64,000 nt of DNA, taken from NCBI GenBank assembly GCA_900074885.1, contig FJUW01000007.1:128826-192825 (forward strand), written 5' to 3'. The position numbers and the translations under genes are program-made. Source of the DNA: Rhynchosporium graminicola. Its lineage: Eukaryota; Ascomycota; Leotiomycetes; Helotiales; Ploettnerulaceae. This document shows, one piece after another, positions 44,239 to 56,309 of the stretch (the stretch's first letter is position 1; each line of letters opens with the position of its first letter). The notes beneath the pieces are model-generated. The model worked only from the letters and a program-made list of their open reading frames with translations. It had not been told where the DNA came from and ran no database searches.

Positions 44239-47200
44239 CTTGATAGTCGATATCAAATACTTTGTTTGCTGGAAAGGACTCGTTTCTTCAAGTGTCACAG
44301 GAAATATACTCTTTTCTCGCATTCCAGCCGGAAAAAATAAGCAAACACGCACGTACGAAGGGAGTATTCCAAATGCGATGAAGACAAACGGTAAAACTAA
44401 CACGGATACTGTCAGAACAAAATGTGAATCTAGCAGACCAAAGCCTCTCTCATGCGTGAAGCAAGATGAAACTTTCCGAGGGTAACATAGTGGCCGACAC
44501 GTGGCGGGCCAGATAAAATGCCAACTATCCTAAATATAGTGCTGAAAAGAGTCACTGAAATATGGTTTGAAGATGACAATTTGCTGTCGAAGCACGCAGC
44601 ATCACGCTCACGTTACACACTGAGATATTGTTCGGATGTGACTTCGTTCATCCCTGCCGGTAGTTGCCCGCGGATTTCAGCCTCGAAAGCTTGCGGGGAA
44701 CAATGTTCTTGACCCGAGAGGTGGATTCCATGAGCAAGGAGAGACAAAAGTAGACAAAGTTCGACTCGGATAGGTCAAATCGTATGACAATGAGGGTCCA
44801 CAAAGTGTGATAGCCGCAACGGCGAGATGGGCGTTGCCCTGTCGAGCCGGGCATGGTACAAAAGTCAACGACGTGAACACTTGCTCCCTTTGATAATATG
44901 TATCAGTTCTCAGAAAGACGGTGTTACCACATGAGGAATGGGGCGACCTCGGGCGAGGCCTGGGGTCGTGTAAAGACCACGCAATCGGACTCGGGCTCCG
45001 CCAGATGCAGACAGCAGCAGGGAGAGGATGTAACCCCCCGTCATTCTTTTCGCTATTGATTTCCAGGCGCTGAGGCGGGAAATAGATACTACGAAGCGGC
45101 GAACATAAAGACCCGAATGATGCAGAATCAGGACAAGGCGGCAAGAGAAGGGAAGCCCCAAGTAGATGAAGTCCAAAAGAGGGGCGGGGAGCAAACACAT
45201 CCGTCCGCGAGCTGGGATAAACAATGCCAGGAACGAATTCTGTCATGTTAACGCGGCTAGCAGAAAAATAAAGCGTACGAAAGTATATAGTTACAGGGCT
45301 TCAGAAGCGATTGGCCGGAAGCCATGAGGTTCTTCGTCAAAATTTGCCTGGAAGGATCGCTGCAAGGCAAGAATACATGGGGGGACAGAGGCTTATGCAG
45401 GTCAAACGTGGAAAGTGACCTCAGAACCAGAACGAGGCGTCAAAAGCGATGCAGAAAGCAAATGGAGGCGCTGATACAAACGCAAATTGATAGACTGTGA
45501 GTGCGCCCGCAATGCTGGTGCAGGCGCTTGCCAACTCTCATTGCGGCCACCATGAGCCAGGCAGGGCTCTCGATATCCTGCAAATAGTAGCTAGCGGCTT
45601 CGTGTGCAGCCGTGAAAATACAGGTAATGGGAGCAGCCGTAAACTCGAGTGATCGCGAACGTTACAATACCCAGCCGCTCGGAAGAGGGAAGAGGGAATG
45701 AATGGGAATGGTGAGGGATCCTCGGCCCTTCTCCTGGGATGTAAGATCTTGCTTGGTCTTTATCTAAGCGAGCGGCGATTACAAGACAGTCTGATGGTAC
45801 AGTACTGTACAGTACTATAGCAGGGTTTTGTACGCAGGCCGGCCTCATATACCGAGATTGGGAATGAGAAGTCGATATTGTGTCGTCGTGCTTCGGATGT
45901 TTTCTAGGTTCCTGCCGTACGATGATTGATAGCGCGTACTAGGACTTACTGACAAGCGCTGAACGTCGGACCTGTGCTCCCTAAGCTGTGTGCTCACAGT
46001 GGAGGTTTCGTGTATCTGTGGGGTTCTGCAGCCGTCTCGCCCAGAGTGTCGGGTACAACTTATACCAATTGCTCGTGGGTTGCGTATCGGGATGACTGGC
46101 TTCATTTATCATGCTCACTCACTTAATGTGATCTTCCCAATATTCTGGTCTGTGATGGGAGCATAAGCTGACAGAATATTTTGGACCATGTACCGAATAG
46201 CCAGCAATACTACACTGGGAGCTGGCATCCATGAATCTGATACGTTGTACGCTTGGTTAACTGTATATCAGTTCTTATCATACAAGTTCAGAAAAGATCA
46301 CCCTCTTAGGCCTTTGCGAAATGCCGCATGCCGCATGCAGTATGCAGTACGCTATGGCTTGTGTGAAGCCTCAACGCCTTTTCAGCCCAGTCAAGATTCC
46401 CCAGGTTCGTGTATGCAGTTAGCTGGCTTCACACTTTCACACTCACTTGAGTAAGTTCCGAAAGCAAGGAGGTACGACTAATTGAGGCCTTAACGCTGCC
46501 GCGAGGTAACACAGCAAATTCCACACCAAAAAGATATCTACACTGGTAGGCTTTTTCTAAACTAGCCCTTAATTAGCTCACTGATTAGGAAATCCGAGCA
46601 GCCCGATGCGAGGCCCTGATTATCTCGACGGTTTTCTCTTATTGGAGTTGCAAGTTTGCAGGTACGTGGTGGTGGAGGGGGGGAGTCTGAGTGGGGGCTG
46701 AAGGAGGCTCCCTCAGCTACTATCCAAACAGCCTTTGTACCACAGAAATACCTTATAGATATTCTACTAAATTATTGCTCTGCTAGCAATTTACCTATGC
46801 TTTGGGGTTCGTGCTGGCAGCTCCGCCAGCAACCAAGTAAAACAACATCCTTACAATCTCACATATAGATATGCGAGGGGGACATTTCGAGTCGCCATAC
46901 TATTGGATCGGAGATTGGAAAGCCATTTTTTTCACTCTGTCCTTCTATAGGTCGAGGAATACGAGAATCTGGCAGGATATCTTTGTGTCTGACCCCAGAC
47001 TGCTTTCATACACAGGGCTTGAGCCGAACTTCTCAACGCCCGAAGTTTCGGCCGGCTCTGGTATAGACAAGATGCCGAGCACTGAGTCTAGGCATAAGAC
47101 TTGGATATTCGCTCAAATCCTTGGGTTTGATTAATACGCCTGGAAATTGATATATGGGTGAGCACTATCGAGTGCAACCTCACTTGGCACGATTGACTAG

Positions 47201-47489
47201 GCTCGAGGAACGCAAAATGAGGCCACTTGCAGAACCTCCCAAAATACTGTCTGCTAGTTTAATGAGTTCCAGAGAGCTGGCCTTTCCAAAGTGTGCTGTT
47301 GCCCTTAATTATTCATATTCGCCAGCGCAAATGCGCCTTCGCTTAAGTAGACATGCTAGCGAGCTTCCGGAACAAGCGAATGTAAACAATTTTGAGGCAG
47401 GACTGGATGAGTGGAACGTGTCTGCGAATTGACGGAAATGAGCGTTCTCGATGAATCAAGAAGCAAAGAAAATTTCAAAAATCCAATGC
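44239..47489. other. 3.2 kb stretch without a supportable gene
   Basis: Between two minus-strand genes. The largest frame (44677-45246, 189 codons) is compositionally odd, with no family resemblance and no plausible splicing partner. A small inverted motif (GGCTGAAGG...CCCTCAGCT) lies near 46695-46720. I see no transposon ends. Confidence 0.5.
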
Positions 47490-49484
47490 TTATCTATACT
47501 TCTCGTAACCTAGTTCCTCTCTAATCCTCCCCTCGACAGTCTCTACAGTCTCCCTATCATACAAGTCCTCTGGTGTCTTCGTTCCTTTAATAATCTCCTG
47601 TTCATGTACAGCCGCTTCCTCCTTAGTCATACATACCAAGTCCCTCGCAGCCACCAGACTAGTTTTCTGACCATCGACTTCCAGGTTCACTACCTTGCCT
47701 GCTGGTTTACGCCACCTAACTAACAACAGACGTGTCGCCACTCCACTGATAGCACTTCTTCCCTTGTACACCTCTTCAACGATGAACCCCACATCCGCAG
47801 CCGTGAGAGCAAGCTTGAGTCCCTTCGCATCCTCACCCGGAATAGCAGCCCGGACCAGTTTCTCCTCGGAGCCTTGCAGAGCAGCCAGAATACCATCATA
47901 CATTTTATCCCTCCCCTTAGCAGGAATATACTCGGTCGGATAGCCCGTCACTTGCAAAATGACATGATTTGCAACCGCATACCCAAACACAGCTGGCATT
48001 GTACCCAATACAGGAAGGATCCTGACTCTGAAGTCGGGAAGGACGCCCAGATCACCTACTGAGCCTTTCAGGAACTCTGATTCGGGGAGGGGAAGGAGTT
48101 GCGCTTTTCCGGGGCCAGGTTTCTCCGTTGAATAGACGACTGGGATACCAGATGCTACACCTACGCGGCGGAGCTTTTGTCTCGTTGTGCGGGAGAGTGG
48201 ATCTTCAGTACTTGTTGAAATGTCGCCGATAAAGATACGGGTAGGATCTGATTTACATCCCGCGCCCATGGAAGAGATAACTTTCAGGTCATTCTTATAG
48301 CAGTATTCCAGCAAGGCGACTTTGCTATCGATATTGTCGATCGCATCTACCACATAATCTGGCTTCCTGTCCTTCCATTCCCCTAGTAGTCTTGCCGAAG
48401 CATCTTGTCGATAAAGTTCATTGCACAAATCGAAATGCACCCAAGGTGTAATTTGATGTAATCGCTTCTTCAGGCATGATACCTTTGGTGTTCCCACATC
48501 TGCAAGTGTTGCCACCGCATGTCGATTCAGAGATGATAGGGTGACCTGATCGAAGTCGATGAGTCGAATACGAGAAACACCTGAGCGAGCAAGTGCTGCT
48601 GTACAGTGCGATCCTACACCTCCACATCCAACGACAATAACAAATGCTGTTCGGAGTTTGGCGAGTCCTTCGTCGGTGAGAAAGACGCGGTTTCGAGCGA
48701 GTTGTTCGAGAATGAGCTCTACGTAGAGTTAGACTTGAATAGATCAGGCAAGGTAGAAATTCGGACCATCATCATAATCTCCCCTTTGTGCTCTCTCTGC
48801 AAAAGCTAAACTCCTCTCATCTTCTTTGCTCATGCCCGCTCTCGGTGGTGCAGCTCCAAAATCCGTAAGCTTCACTTCGACCGTCAGCTTGATTGTCCGT
48901 CATGCACCACCTCGATACAGTTCCAGGCTCGAATCTAAACGCATGCAGGAATCGCAGCGAAGGCTCTTTCTGTCCCAATACAGCGGCAGCAATGCCCCAA
49001 GAAATTACCAACGCACCTTATCAGCCTGATGCTCCCTCCCCAGCGCAGGAATTGAGCTCTTCAAATCCTCCACCAACTCCTGTCTCCTCAAATGCTGAAA
49101 TCCAAAGATAGCACCTGCGACAACAGCACCAGAAACCAGAGCCGTAGCTGCGAACTGTGCCTGCAACGAAGACGTCGTGCGCGACAGCCACGAAGACATT
49201 TTTTCTTTTGCTTCTTCAGGGCCCTTGCCCTTCCCTTCTCTATGCGCCTTCGAATATCCTACGACAGCTTCTTCTGCGATATGTGATGTAGCAGGTGGTG
49301 ATCTTTCGCGTGACTGAAAAGTGGATGGACTGTTGTTTTGGTACTGGTCTTTGTTCAAGTGCTGCTGCTGATATCGGACTCGTGGATACTCCTCGTACTC
49401 CTCCTCGTCTGAATCTAAAATATATTGATCGTGATCCTCGTAATCGCGTGATTGCCTGGCTGACTGATTAGAGCGCCAATCCAT
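47490..49484 (-). CDS. TCD1: tRNA threonylcarbamoyladenosine dehydratase (E1/ThiF-like), mitochondrial outer membrane type
   Basis: Three exons: 49484-49017, 48869-48767 and 48718-47490; the product is 599 residues. Tcd1/Tcd2 convert t6A37 to cyclic ct6A37 in ANN-decoding tRNAs in an ATP-dependent reaction. The N-terminal 110 residues are Gln/Glu/Ser-rich and disordered; one membrane segment follows (FAATALVSGAVVAGAIFGF, about residues 114-132), fitting the known outer-membrane location. The ThiF fold begins near residue 191: ELILEQLARNRVFL, then VVGCGGVGSHC (ATP-binding loop, Gly221-Gly226), RLIDFDQVTLSSLNRH, and DAIDNIDSKVALLEYC. The C-terminal MoeB-like remainder has ISSMGAGCKSDPTRI and IPVVYSTEKPG. 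Introns (147 and 48 bp) rebuild DK-LTDFGAAPP and DD-ELILEQ. It diverges from the VOC gene with 176 bp between starts. Confidence 0.93.
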
Positions 49485-49660
49485 GTTGAGCTGCGCTCAT
49501 GACTTGGGAGCTTCTCATGTTCGGTGCAGTGTATGTGCTGTTCAGTCGACTCGGGATTGTTTCGCGCGATGATGATGGAATCAACCTTGATTCGGCTCGG
49601 GTCGGAAAAACTATTCGGGTGTTGACTCCGTAGCCGAGATTCCCCCTCGATCCGAGAACG
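49485..49660. promoter_or_regulatory. Compact divergent promoter of TCD1 and the VOC-fold gene
   Basis: Only 176 bp lie between the two start codons, so core promoters must overlap. No motif was recognised. Confidence 0.6.
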
Positions 49661-50989
49661 ATGACTTCAACAACACTCAGCAAAATACAAGTACAATTCC
49701 TTCAAAATCAAATGCACGCCCTCCGCTCAAACCCCTTCCAGTTCGCAAAACTTATCCGGATGCTCCCAGATGCGAAAAGTTCACTTATATCACAATCTAG
49801 GATGTCCTCTTCCAAACCAGCAGCCGTAGTTCAATCACTAGATCGTAAGCACACCTCTGTCCCATCAAACAGCACAGATTCCTCAGAAACCAGTCTCATA
49901 CGGCCATTTCGTACAAATCCATCCAAGCCTGAATTTCCATCCGTACTGATACATACCTCTGCAGATATTGTCCTGACTGTAAAATCCATCCCCAAAACAA
50001 TCGAATGGTATACCTCCAACCTAGGAATGCGCTCAGAATGCTTCGTATCGGATGGCAGTCCAGACATCAAACGACACTCTCTCATTTTCGGAGACCAGAA
50101 GATCAATTTACATGAGAGTGGAAAGGTGTGTATCTGTAGTCTTCTTCGCATCATTACTTTATAATATACTCGTTAATAAACTCACTCTTCGTACATGACG
50201 CCGAGTGTGTCTAAACTACGTTCGATGAGAGAAACCCTACCTCATTTTTTGATGACTCGAGTTCCCAATTCCCAATTTCTGTATCCGCGCAATTGGTCGT
50301 CAGCTTTTGATTACAGGCCTGTGATTACTGAACTAACCATTTTGTATTTCTCGACTGTGATTTACAGCAAGTCCTTATACAAACCTCTTGCAACATCTGA
50401 ACTTCACACAGTGCCCTGATTCAAAGTGACATCAATTCTGTGTTTGTTCAAGGCGTCGACTCGCTTTCTCATTATGTCTTAATCCATGGCTCAGTTGTTT
50501 CGCAAACAAAAATCTGTTGTGTTCTGACCTCCCATACCACAGGAATTTGAGCCTAAAGCCCGCACCGTCCAACCGGGAAGCGGAGACCGTACTTCTCTCC
50601 CTCCCCCTTCCTCCTCCCTCTTAGCTTCCCTATCCCCTCAGCCATCTTTCCCTCTTCTATTTCCTTCCTCTAACCTCTCACAGTATGCTTCATAACTCAT
50701 ACACCCATCCCATCCGTCCTCTCATCTCTCCTCGCCGGCGGCATGGAGATCCTCGATCTCTCCCCCGAAAAAACAGATAAAGACGGAACAGTGCTAAGGA
50801 CCGGTGCGCGAGGAACGCTAAGAAGTATTTACTGTAGAGATCCAGATGGGAATCTTGTTGAGTAAGCACTGTGTCCATCTTATCACCCAAGAGAGAGTCT
50901 AGGCTTAGGCAGCGAACTGTGGAAGGACGGGAGAGCTGGCAAGAGTGTGCTTGCTGATCGGTGATACTAGGATTTCAAACTACGTGTAA
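49661..50989 (+). CDS. VOC-superfamily (glyoxalase/bleomycin-resistance fold) protein
   Basis: Four exons: 49661-50125, 50543-50588, 50684-50861 and 50971-50989; the product is 235 residues. The C-terminal 140 residues make a single VOC domain: ADIVLTVKSIPKTIEWYTSN and LGMRSECF, HSLIFGDQKINLHESGK, then EFEPKARTVQPGSGDL-CFIT and VLSSLLAGGMEILDLSPE. It closes with LRSIYCRDPDGNLVE-ISNY; the final Glu is the usual VOC metal ligand. The first 90 residues are Ser-rich with FLQNQMHALRSNPFQFAKLI, possibly a mitochondrial leader or a paralogue-specific extension. The 417 bp first intron is unusually long for this window, and the last exon codes only six residues. The substrate is unknown; most such fungal proteins are uncharacterised. 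Confidence 0.85.
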
Positions 50990-52464
50990 ATGCATCTCTC
51001 GACGGGACGGTACCAGTCTTGTCAGAGTATCACTGTGCGGCTCTTGTTTTGGGTGGATTGTCGATCGAGCTCCCCCATATCCAAACATCTTGCAAAGACT
51101 TAGTGTCTCGCCCCAAATGAGACGTCAACTCTCCGTCGTCTATTTCTTCATTTCTGATATATTTGAAAACAGACGAATCCTTGCTTATTCTACATCCTCA
51201 AACTATTTCACATACAATTTGTCTCATCTTGAACCATATCTTTACGAAGGTATATGACAGCACCCATATCTCAAATAAACCATCTCTCCCTTCTCCATGT
51301 ACCAACCCTGTTCTTCTCTCACAATCTTCCCTTCCTATACCGACATCCGAATACAGCTCGCCAATTTTTCTCAATCCACTCCTTCAAGACTTCCAATCCG
51401 CAAGTGTAATACCGAAACCCAAGTAGCTTTTTAGAAATACCACATACATCATCAATACTCTCTCACTCTCACACACACACTCTCTCTGTCTCTCTTCCTT
51501 CACACCCCCTTCCCCCCCCACCCCACCCCNCCCCCCAAAACCCACCCTCATACTCATCCCAAACCCCAAAACCAAACTCATTCCATCAAAACCCACTCTC
51601 TTCTGATCCCTTGAAGAACAAGTATCTCTACCCAAGAAACTTCATCTCATCTCCTGTATCACACATCAACACTCCACCTGAAGAGCAAGCAGATCGCCAA
51701 AAAGTCCCGTCAGGTCAGAAGTGACAGAATAGAATATCAGCGCGTCTAGGAATAGCATTGTATATGAACGCCCGACCTGATTTGGGTAAGATGCTTTCAT
51801 AATTTGGAAGTTTGAGAATGCGGATTCACGGTCTTTTACACATCGTTAACGAGACACTCAAAATATCTACTAGCTGGACTGACAGTAGTTAAAGAAAGAA
51901 AGGCTGATTACTAAGTATGTGCCTGGAAAATTCGCATGTTTTCAACTTGATTCGATGAAAACTACTCGAAGCAACCATCGGCTTGGTATTTTCCTTCCCC
52001 ATCAACGTCTTATCAATCGTTCGTCCGATACACCGTTACAAAATACACTAAGGTACGTATGAACAGTAAGACGAGGATAGTTTCGTATATGTCCTATTTG
52101 ACTATTCACTGCTCAGCAATTATCTGAAAATCGGCCCTGCCAAATCATCTCCTCTCAAGCTGCGAACCTCAAAACCATAGTTCATCCCTTGTGAAAATGA
52201 ACAAGGTGTCTGTCGCCAACAATATACGCCGTTCTATACTCGCTGATGCTACGCTAGATGCAACTATCAACCGTAGCCCAGACCTGTAACGGAATTCCGA
52301 ATCCCAGAACTCCTGGACAAAACAAAACCAAAAACAGACCACAAAATGAGAAAACACACAGAGGTAAAATGCAGAACCAAGAATTTGCATCGAAAAGCCA
52401 AGAAGGACAGGACCAAAAATGACGACCCGAAAACTTATGTACACTCTCCTGCGATACTACCATC
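50990..52464. other. Convergent intergenic DNA with cytosine-rich tract and one ambiguous base
   Basis: It separates the VOC gene (plus) from the F-box/LRR gene (minus). Around 51460-51550 are CT/CA dinucleotide runs and long C-runs, with an N at 51530. No gene is supported. Confidence 0.55.
51460..51550. repeat. CT/CA and poly-C low-complexity tract containing an N
   Basis: Runs of CACA, CTCT, then CCCC blocks separated by single A bases; base 51530 is unresolved. The number of C residues is therefore unreliable. It lies in non-coding DNA. Confidence 0.8.
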
Positions 52465-54570
52465 TCACATGATCGCACAGCCGTTACTCCTCGCCCTTCT
52501 TCTCCTTCCGATGCCCCCAACCATCCCACCAGCACCACCCTCCTCCTCATCCGCATGCATCATCTGCGCCTCTCTCGCTCTCCTTCTTCTTCTCCTCGCA
52601 CCACCACCTTGAGCCCCCGCTTCCTCGTTAGCCATCATCCACTCCGTCCACTTCCTCACCAAGCGTCCCGCAGCCGGGAGATCACCTCTCATAATCCGCT
52701 TCTGATGCTCGTCGACTGTCATTTGCCAGCCGTAGAAACAACGCAGTCCGATGATCTCGGTAGGGTATGTGGCGCCTGATTCGGAAGGCTTTGGTTGCTT
52801 GACTTCCGAATTCCGGGATAGGACTTCTCGGATACCGGTCCAAGTCACGTTAGAGCAGTCGAAAACGACCAGTTGGAGAGAAATACTAGGTCGAGCTCTG
52901 GCGGACGTTGTACGTGCTGAGCGGGCACGAACCATAGATGCTGCTTCAGCGAGGACGAGATCCCCGATTTTCGTATTGTCCATATCAACACTTCTAAGGT
53001 TGGTACATGCTTGAATGACAGGAACCATACCCGTATCGCCCAGATTTTCGCAGTAGCTGACGGAGAGATGTTCGAGGATAGCGGCGCATGGTGATCTAGC
53101 GAGAGAATCAGAGAGGAGCGTGTTCGTAAGTTCGGAAAGTTCTTCGAGATCGAGATGGGTGAGTTTGGGAGTTGTAGCGAGTACGGATTCGAGCGCGGAG
53201 TCGGTGAGTGTTGTGCAGCCACTGAGTTGAAGACCTTCAAGTTCGGGGACGAGATGAGCCAAGGTCTTTACGCCTGCGCTTGTCAAGGCAGTACATCTGC
53301 TCAGGTCGAGATGGCGAAGTTTGCGGACTGGTACGAGGGCGAGGTCGGTGAGGATGTCGGTTTCGGGATCTTGACCGTGAAGCATTGTTTTGAAAGCCTC
53401 ATTTGTAAGCTCCGAACAGCCACTGAGTACCAATCTCTCCAGCTGGTTTGTCTCGAATATATCTTGAGCGAGTTCGAGGTTTTCGAATCCCCTGACTTCT
53501 TTCGCTCGCAAATCTTTCAATTTTCGACATCCGACGATCACGCTCTGGATACCTCGAGCATCCATTTTCGTACACCAGGAGACGTTGAACATCTGTAACA
53601 TTGGGCAAGACTGGGCAATGATCTTACATGTTCCGTTTGTGACCGCCGTAAGTCCAGTCAGGTTCAAACGAGCCAATCTCTCGTTGGTCTTGAGCAAATT
53701 GTGAAGAGTTGGTTTCTGAAAATTCTGACAACCCTCCAGAGTGGCATTCATAAGATTTTTACAGGCTTTCACGATTATTTCCGCTCGTTTGTAATGCTCA
53801 ACCTGAACACATCCGCGCAAATTAAGGTCTTTGACGAAAGGTCCAGCAGCAACAATAATCTTAACCAGGGACTCGGCTGGAATATCCTTGTAGAATTCGG
53901 AAGCATCGAATGAAGTCCAGAGTTGGCCATCAAAACAAAGCTTATGGAATGCCGGACTAAGAGCTGATGCTCGAACCAATTCCTTCGGCGTCAAGAATGA
54001 GAGAATTGATATTCTGACTTCATGGGGCATATCTCCCCAGAAATCGAAATCCGCTCTTCGTACCGGTTTCGAAACCGCAATTGGCAAAGAGAAATAGTCC
54101 TCGAGAATCTCCGGAATAGCTGATTGAGTATTTCCTCGAGAGCGAGATAGTGGCAGGGCACTTGTAGGAGTTGAAGTACCAGGAGCAAAAGCTCCCTGAT
54201 CAATCCTCCGAATAGGCAACAGAGTACCATCAAAGTATGGTGTATCTAAGCCGGGAGTAGTGGTTCCTGAGGTTGGAGCAGTTGAGTATCCCGCTCCAGA
54301 CGAGTATGAACTATCATAATTTCGTTGAAAGCTACCACTTGCCAAACTGACGCACGATAATGCCGCTCTCCCATTATACGGACTGCTTGTTGCTCTTCTG
54401 CGCCCGAATTGTGCCAGAGAAGGAGAGGAGGAAATTCGTTGTAGGCCACTTAGGAGTTTCGCTCGTCCCTTTAACTTCGGTCGTTCAATCGCGATGGCTT
54501 CGGAATATTCGACATGAATATCTGCAGGAGATCCTACTTCGTGGATCATGTCGGGAAATGGGCTTGTCAT
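52465..54570 (-). CDS. F-box/leucine-rich-repeat protein with C-terminal CaaX box
   Basis: A single frame of 701 codons. The N-terminal 170 residues are Ser/Thr/Gly-rich. The F-box spans about residues 177-222 (FWGDMPHEVRISILSFLTPK and the following ELVRASALSPAFHKLC), expected to dock on Skp1 in an SCF ubiquitin ligase. From about residue 240 come LRRs of the cysteine-containing type (LNLRGCVQ, LDLSRCTAL, LQLSGCTTL, LSVSYCEN, then VDMDNTKI and VFDCSNVTW), around ten or more. The region after residue 600 has IGLRCFYGWQMTVDEHQKRI, conserved in the Pezizomycotina Pof2/Grr1-like proteins. The tail is Gly/Ala-rich with RRRRRR and RRRRAR clusters and ends SNGCAIM, a canonical CaaX prenylation box with Met as last residue, so farnesylation is expected. 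Confidence 0.92.
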   Translation of the reverse strand: MTSPFPDMIHEVGSPADIHVEYSEAIAIERPKLKGRAKLLSGLQRISSSPSLAQFGRRRATSSPYNGRAALSCVSLASGSFQRNYDSSYSSGAGYSTAPTSGTTTPGLDTPYFDGTLLPIRRIDQGAFAPGTSTPTSALPLSRSRGNTQSAIPEILEDYFSLPIAVSKPVRRADFDFWGDMPHEVRISILSFLTPKELVRASALSPAFHKLCFDGQLWTSFDASEFYKDIPAESLVKIIVAAGPFVKDLNLRGCVQVEHYKRAEIIVKACKNLMNATLEGCQNFQKPTLHNLLKTNERLARLNLTGLTAVTNGTCKIIAQSCPMLQMFNVSWCTKMDARGIQSVIVGCRKLKDLRAKEVRGFENLELAQDIFETNQLERLVLSGCSELTNEAFKTMLHGQDPETDILTDLALVPVRKLRHLDLSRCTALTSAGVKTLAHLVPELEGLQLSGCTTLTDSALESVLATTPKLTHLDLEELSELTNTLLSDSLARSPCAAILEHLSVSYCENLGDTGMVPVIQACTNLRSVDMDNTKIGDLVLAEAASMVRARSARTTSARARPSISLQLVVFDCSNVTWTGIREVLSRNSEVKQPKPSESGATYPTEIIGLRCFYGWQMTVDEHQKRIMRGDLPAAGRLVRKWTEWMMANEEAGAQGGGARRRRRRAREAQMMHADEEEGGAGGMVGGIGRRRRARSNGCAIM

Positions 54571-56309
54571 GACTGTAAGGGGGAGTTCTTTCAGGATATG
54601 GAACTGTCCCTGTTGTCTTGTGCGGGGTTCTCCCTGTGCGCTTTTATTGACTCTTGCTTCTGGAACCGGCCGCAGGGTTTATTTGGCTGAGGAGGTGTGA
54701 GATATTGATCAGACGAACTCAATTTGTTACTGTGCGAGATTGTTTCGAGGAGAGGGGAGTGGTTTCGGGGAATGTTCGAATCACCAAGGAATGAGGGATT
54801 GTAGATGGGTTGGGGGTTATCGATGAACGATTTTAAGAAAAGAGACGTCTTTAGAGATGCTGATGCTAAAGTCAACGGTTGCTCAATTAGTTAAAAGGCT
54901 CGACATGCGAAGAGAGTTGCGGGAGGTTTTGAGTGCATAACACGACTAATTATAACATGAGGCCGTCCATAAGAGGGAATCTTACATTCAATGTGCCTCG
55001 GGGTCTCAGTGATGATATGTTTTGATTCCAGGGTCCGGGGAGGGGTTGTTACTGGCTTATCGCTCTCTATCGTGCCGTATCGTTATCGGGAATTGGGTCA
55101 GGTTAAGGGTTCACGCATAGAGATCACCAGACCACCTCGTACAAAAGATGGGGTTGTCAGCAAGTGAGACAGTGATATCGTGATCTAGAGCTGTAGTGGA
55201 GTTTCGTTATCAAGTAAGAAGAACTTCAGATGAGCTTTTAATGTGAAGAAGAGGGTGAGTGAGCAAAAGCATCAAAAAGAAAGTCCGTCCGGGTGTGAAG
55301 TTAAGATGCGGTCTTTCCCGTGCTGTCTCGTCTGGTTTCTTGGGCTTCATTCGTCGCTGACGTTGGCTACTTACTGGGCTTTGATATTATTGGAGAGGCT
55401 GTGAAGGCCCATGTGCTTGGGGTCTAAAACATACGCGCACCTCGAGAAACACAGTCACGAGCGGCGCATGTCGGGATGCAGGGCAGATACAAAATAAATG
55501 AAGCTACTGTCAAACGAGCCAGTCCAGCCCGATCCGCCAAGAAGTCTACGGTACGGCGTTGCTCAGAGCCAAGTGGCACTTGTAAGGAAGAAGTCCTAGG
55601 TAGGACTAGATAAAAGCCTTGACGAGTTAGTCTTAAGTTCTATCTGTCAGTGAAGTGCTTATGGAAGATAGAGATATAGTATAGCCTCGTTACACATCTT
55701 TGGACTGTCTGTGTATTTCTTAGTAGACCCGCCATAGATCTGTACCTGAACCAAAGTCCCCTTGATCTGGTTCAAGCTACTTCCTCGCTCTTTGACTTTA
55801 CCTCAAGAAGGGAAGCGCGGCGCTTCTTCAATAGTCTCCGCACATATCTGTCCGTGTGGGGTTGGATTGGGTTGGGTTGTCAGGATCCTTGAGCCGTCGC
55901 CGTCTATTTCCTAGCCCTCTACAAGTAATCCCCTCGCGGAACTATTCACTGCTCTCCAATCATTCCATTCTGTCGGGGTCCGGATAGGCTGGGCTCGATG
56001 GACGGCTGAATAGTTCAACAAGCCTCTTTCCGCAAGAGGAAAGACACAAGCACCTCGTCTCTTCTACTTTGTTCCAGCCGAGGGAGACGGAAGGATTGCC
56101 TTCCCACCGTCGCGTGGCTGTGCCGTCGGGTCGGGTGAGGTTTGTTGGATGGGTGATACCTTAGAAATCGGCTGAAGAGATAGAGAGATGTAGAGAGAGA
56201 GATGAAGAGAGAGAGACGAAGAGAAAATACAAATCATACAGCATTTGACAGACTAAGCTTGAGCTGAAGCTGAAGCTGTTGGTAAAGTGTAAGCACACAG
56301 TGAGGTTTG
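54571..56309. other. Intergenic DNA upstream of the F-box/LRR gene
   Basis: It contains the promoter of the F-box/LRR gene and then sequence without recognisable coding content. A GA-rich tract lies at about 56179-56225. No gene is supported. Confidence 0.5.

Noticed and set aside
44677..45246. 189-codon minus-strand open frame
   Set aside because: Composition is Pro/Ser/Cys-rich without domain pattern, overlapping frames on the same strand are similarly open, and no family resemblance was seen.
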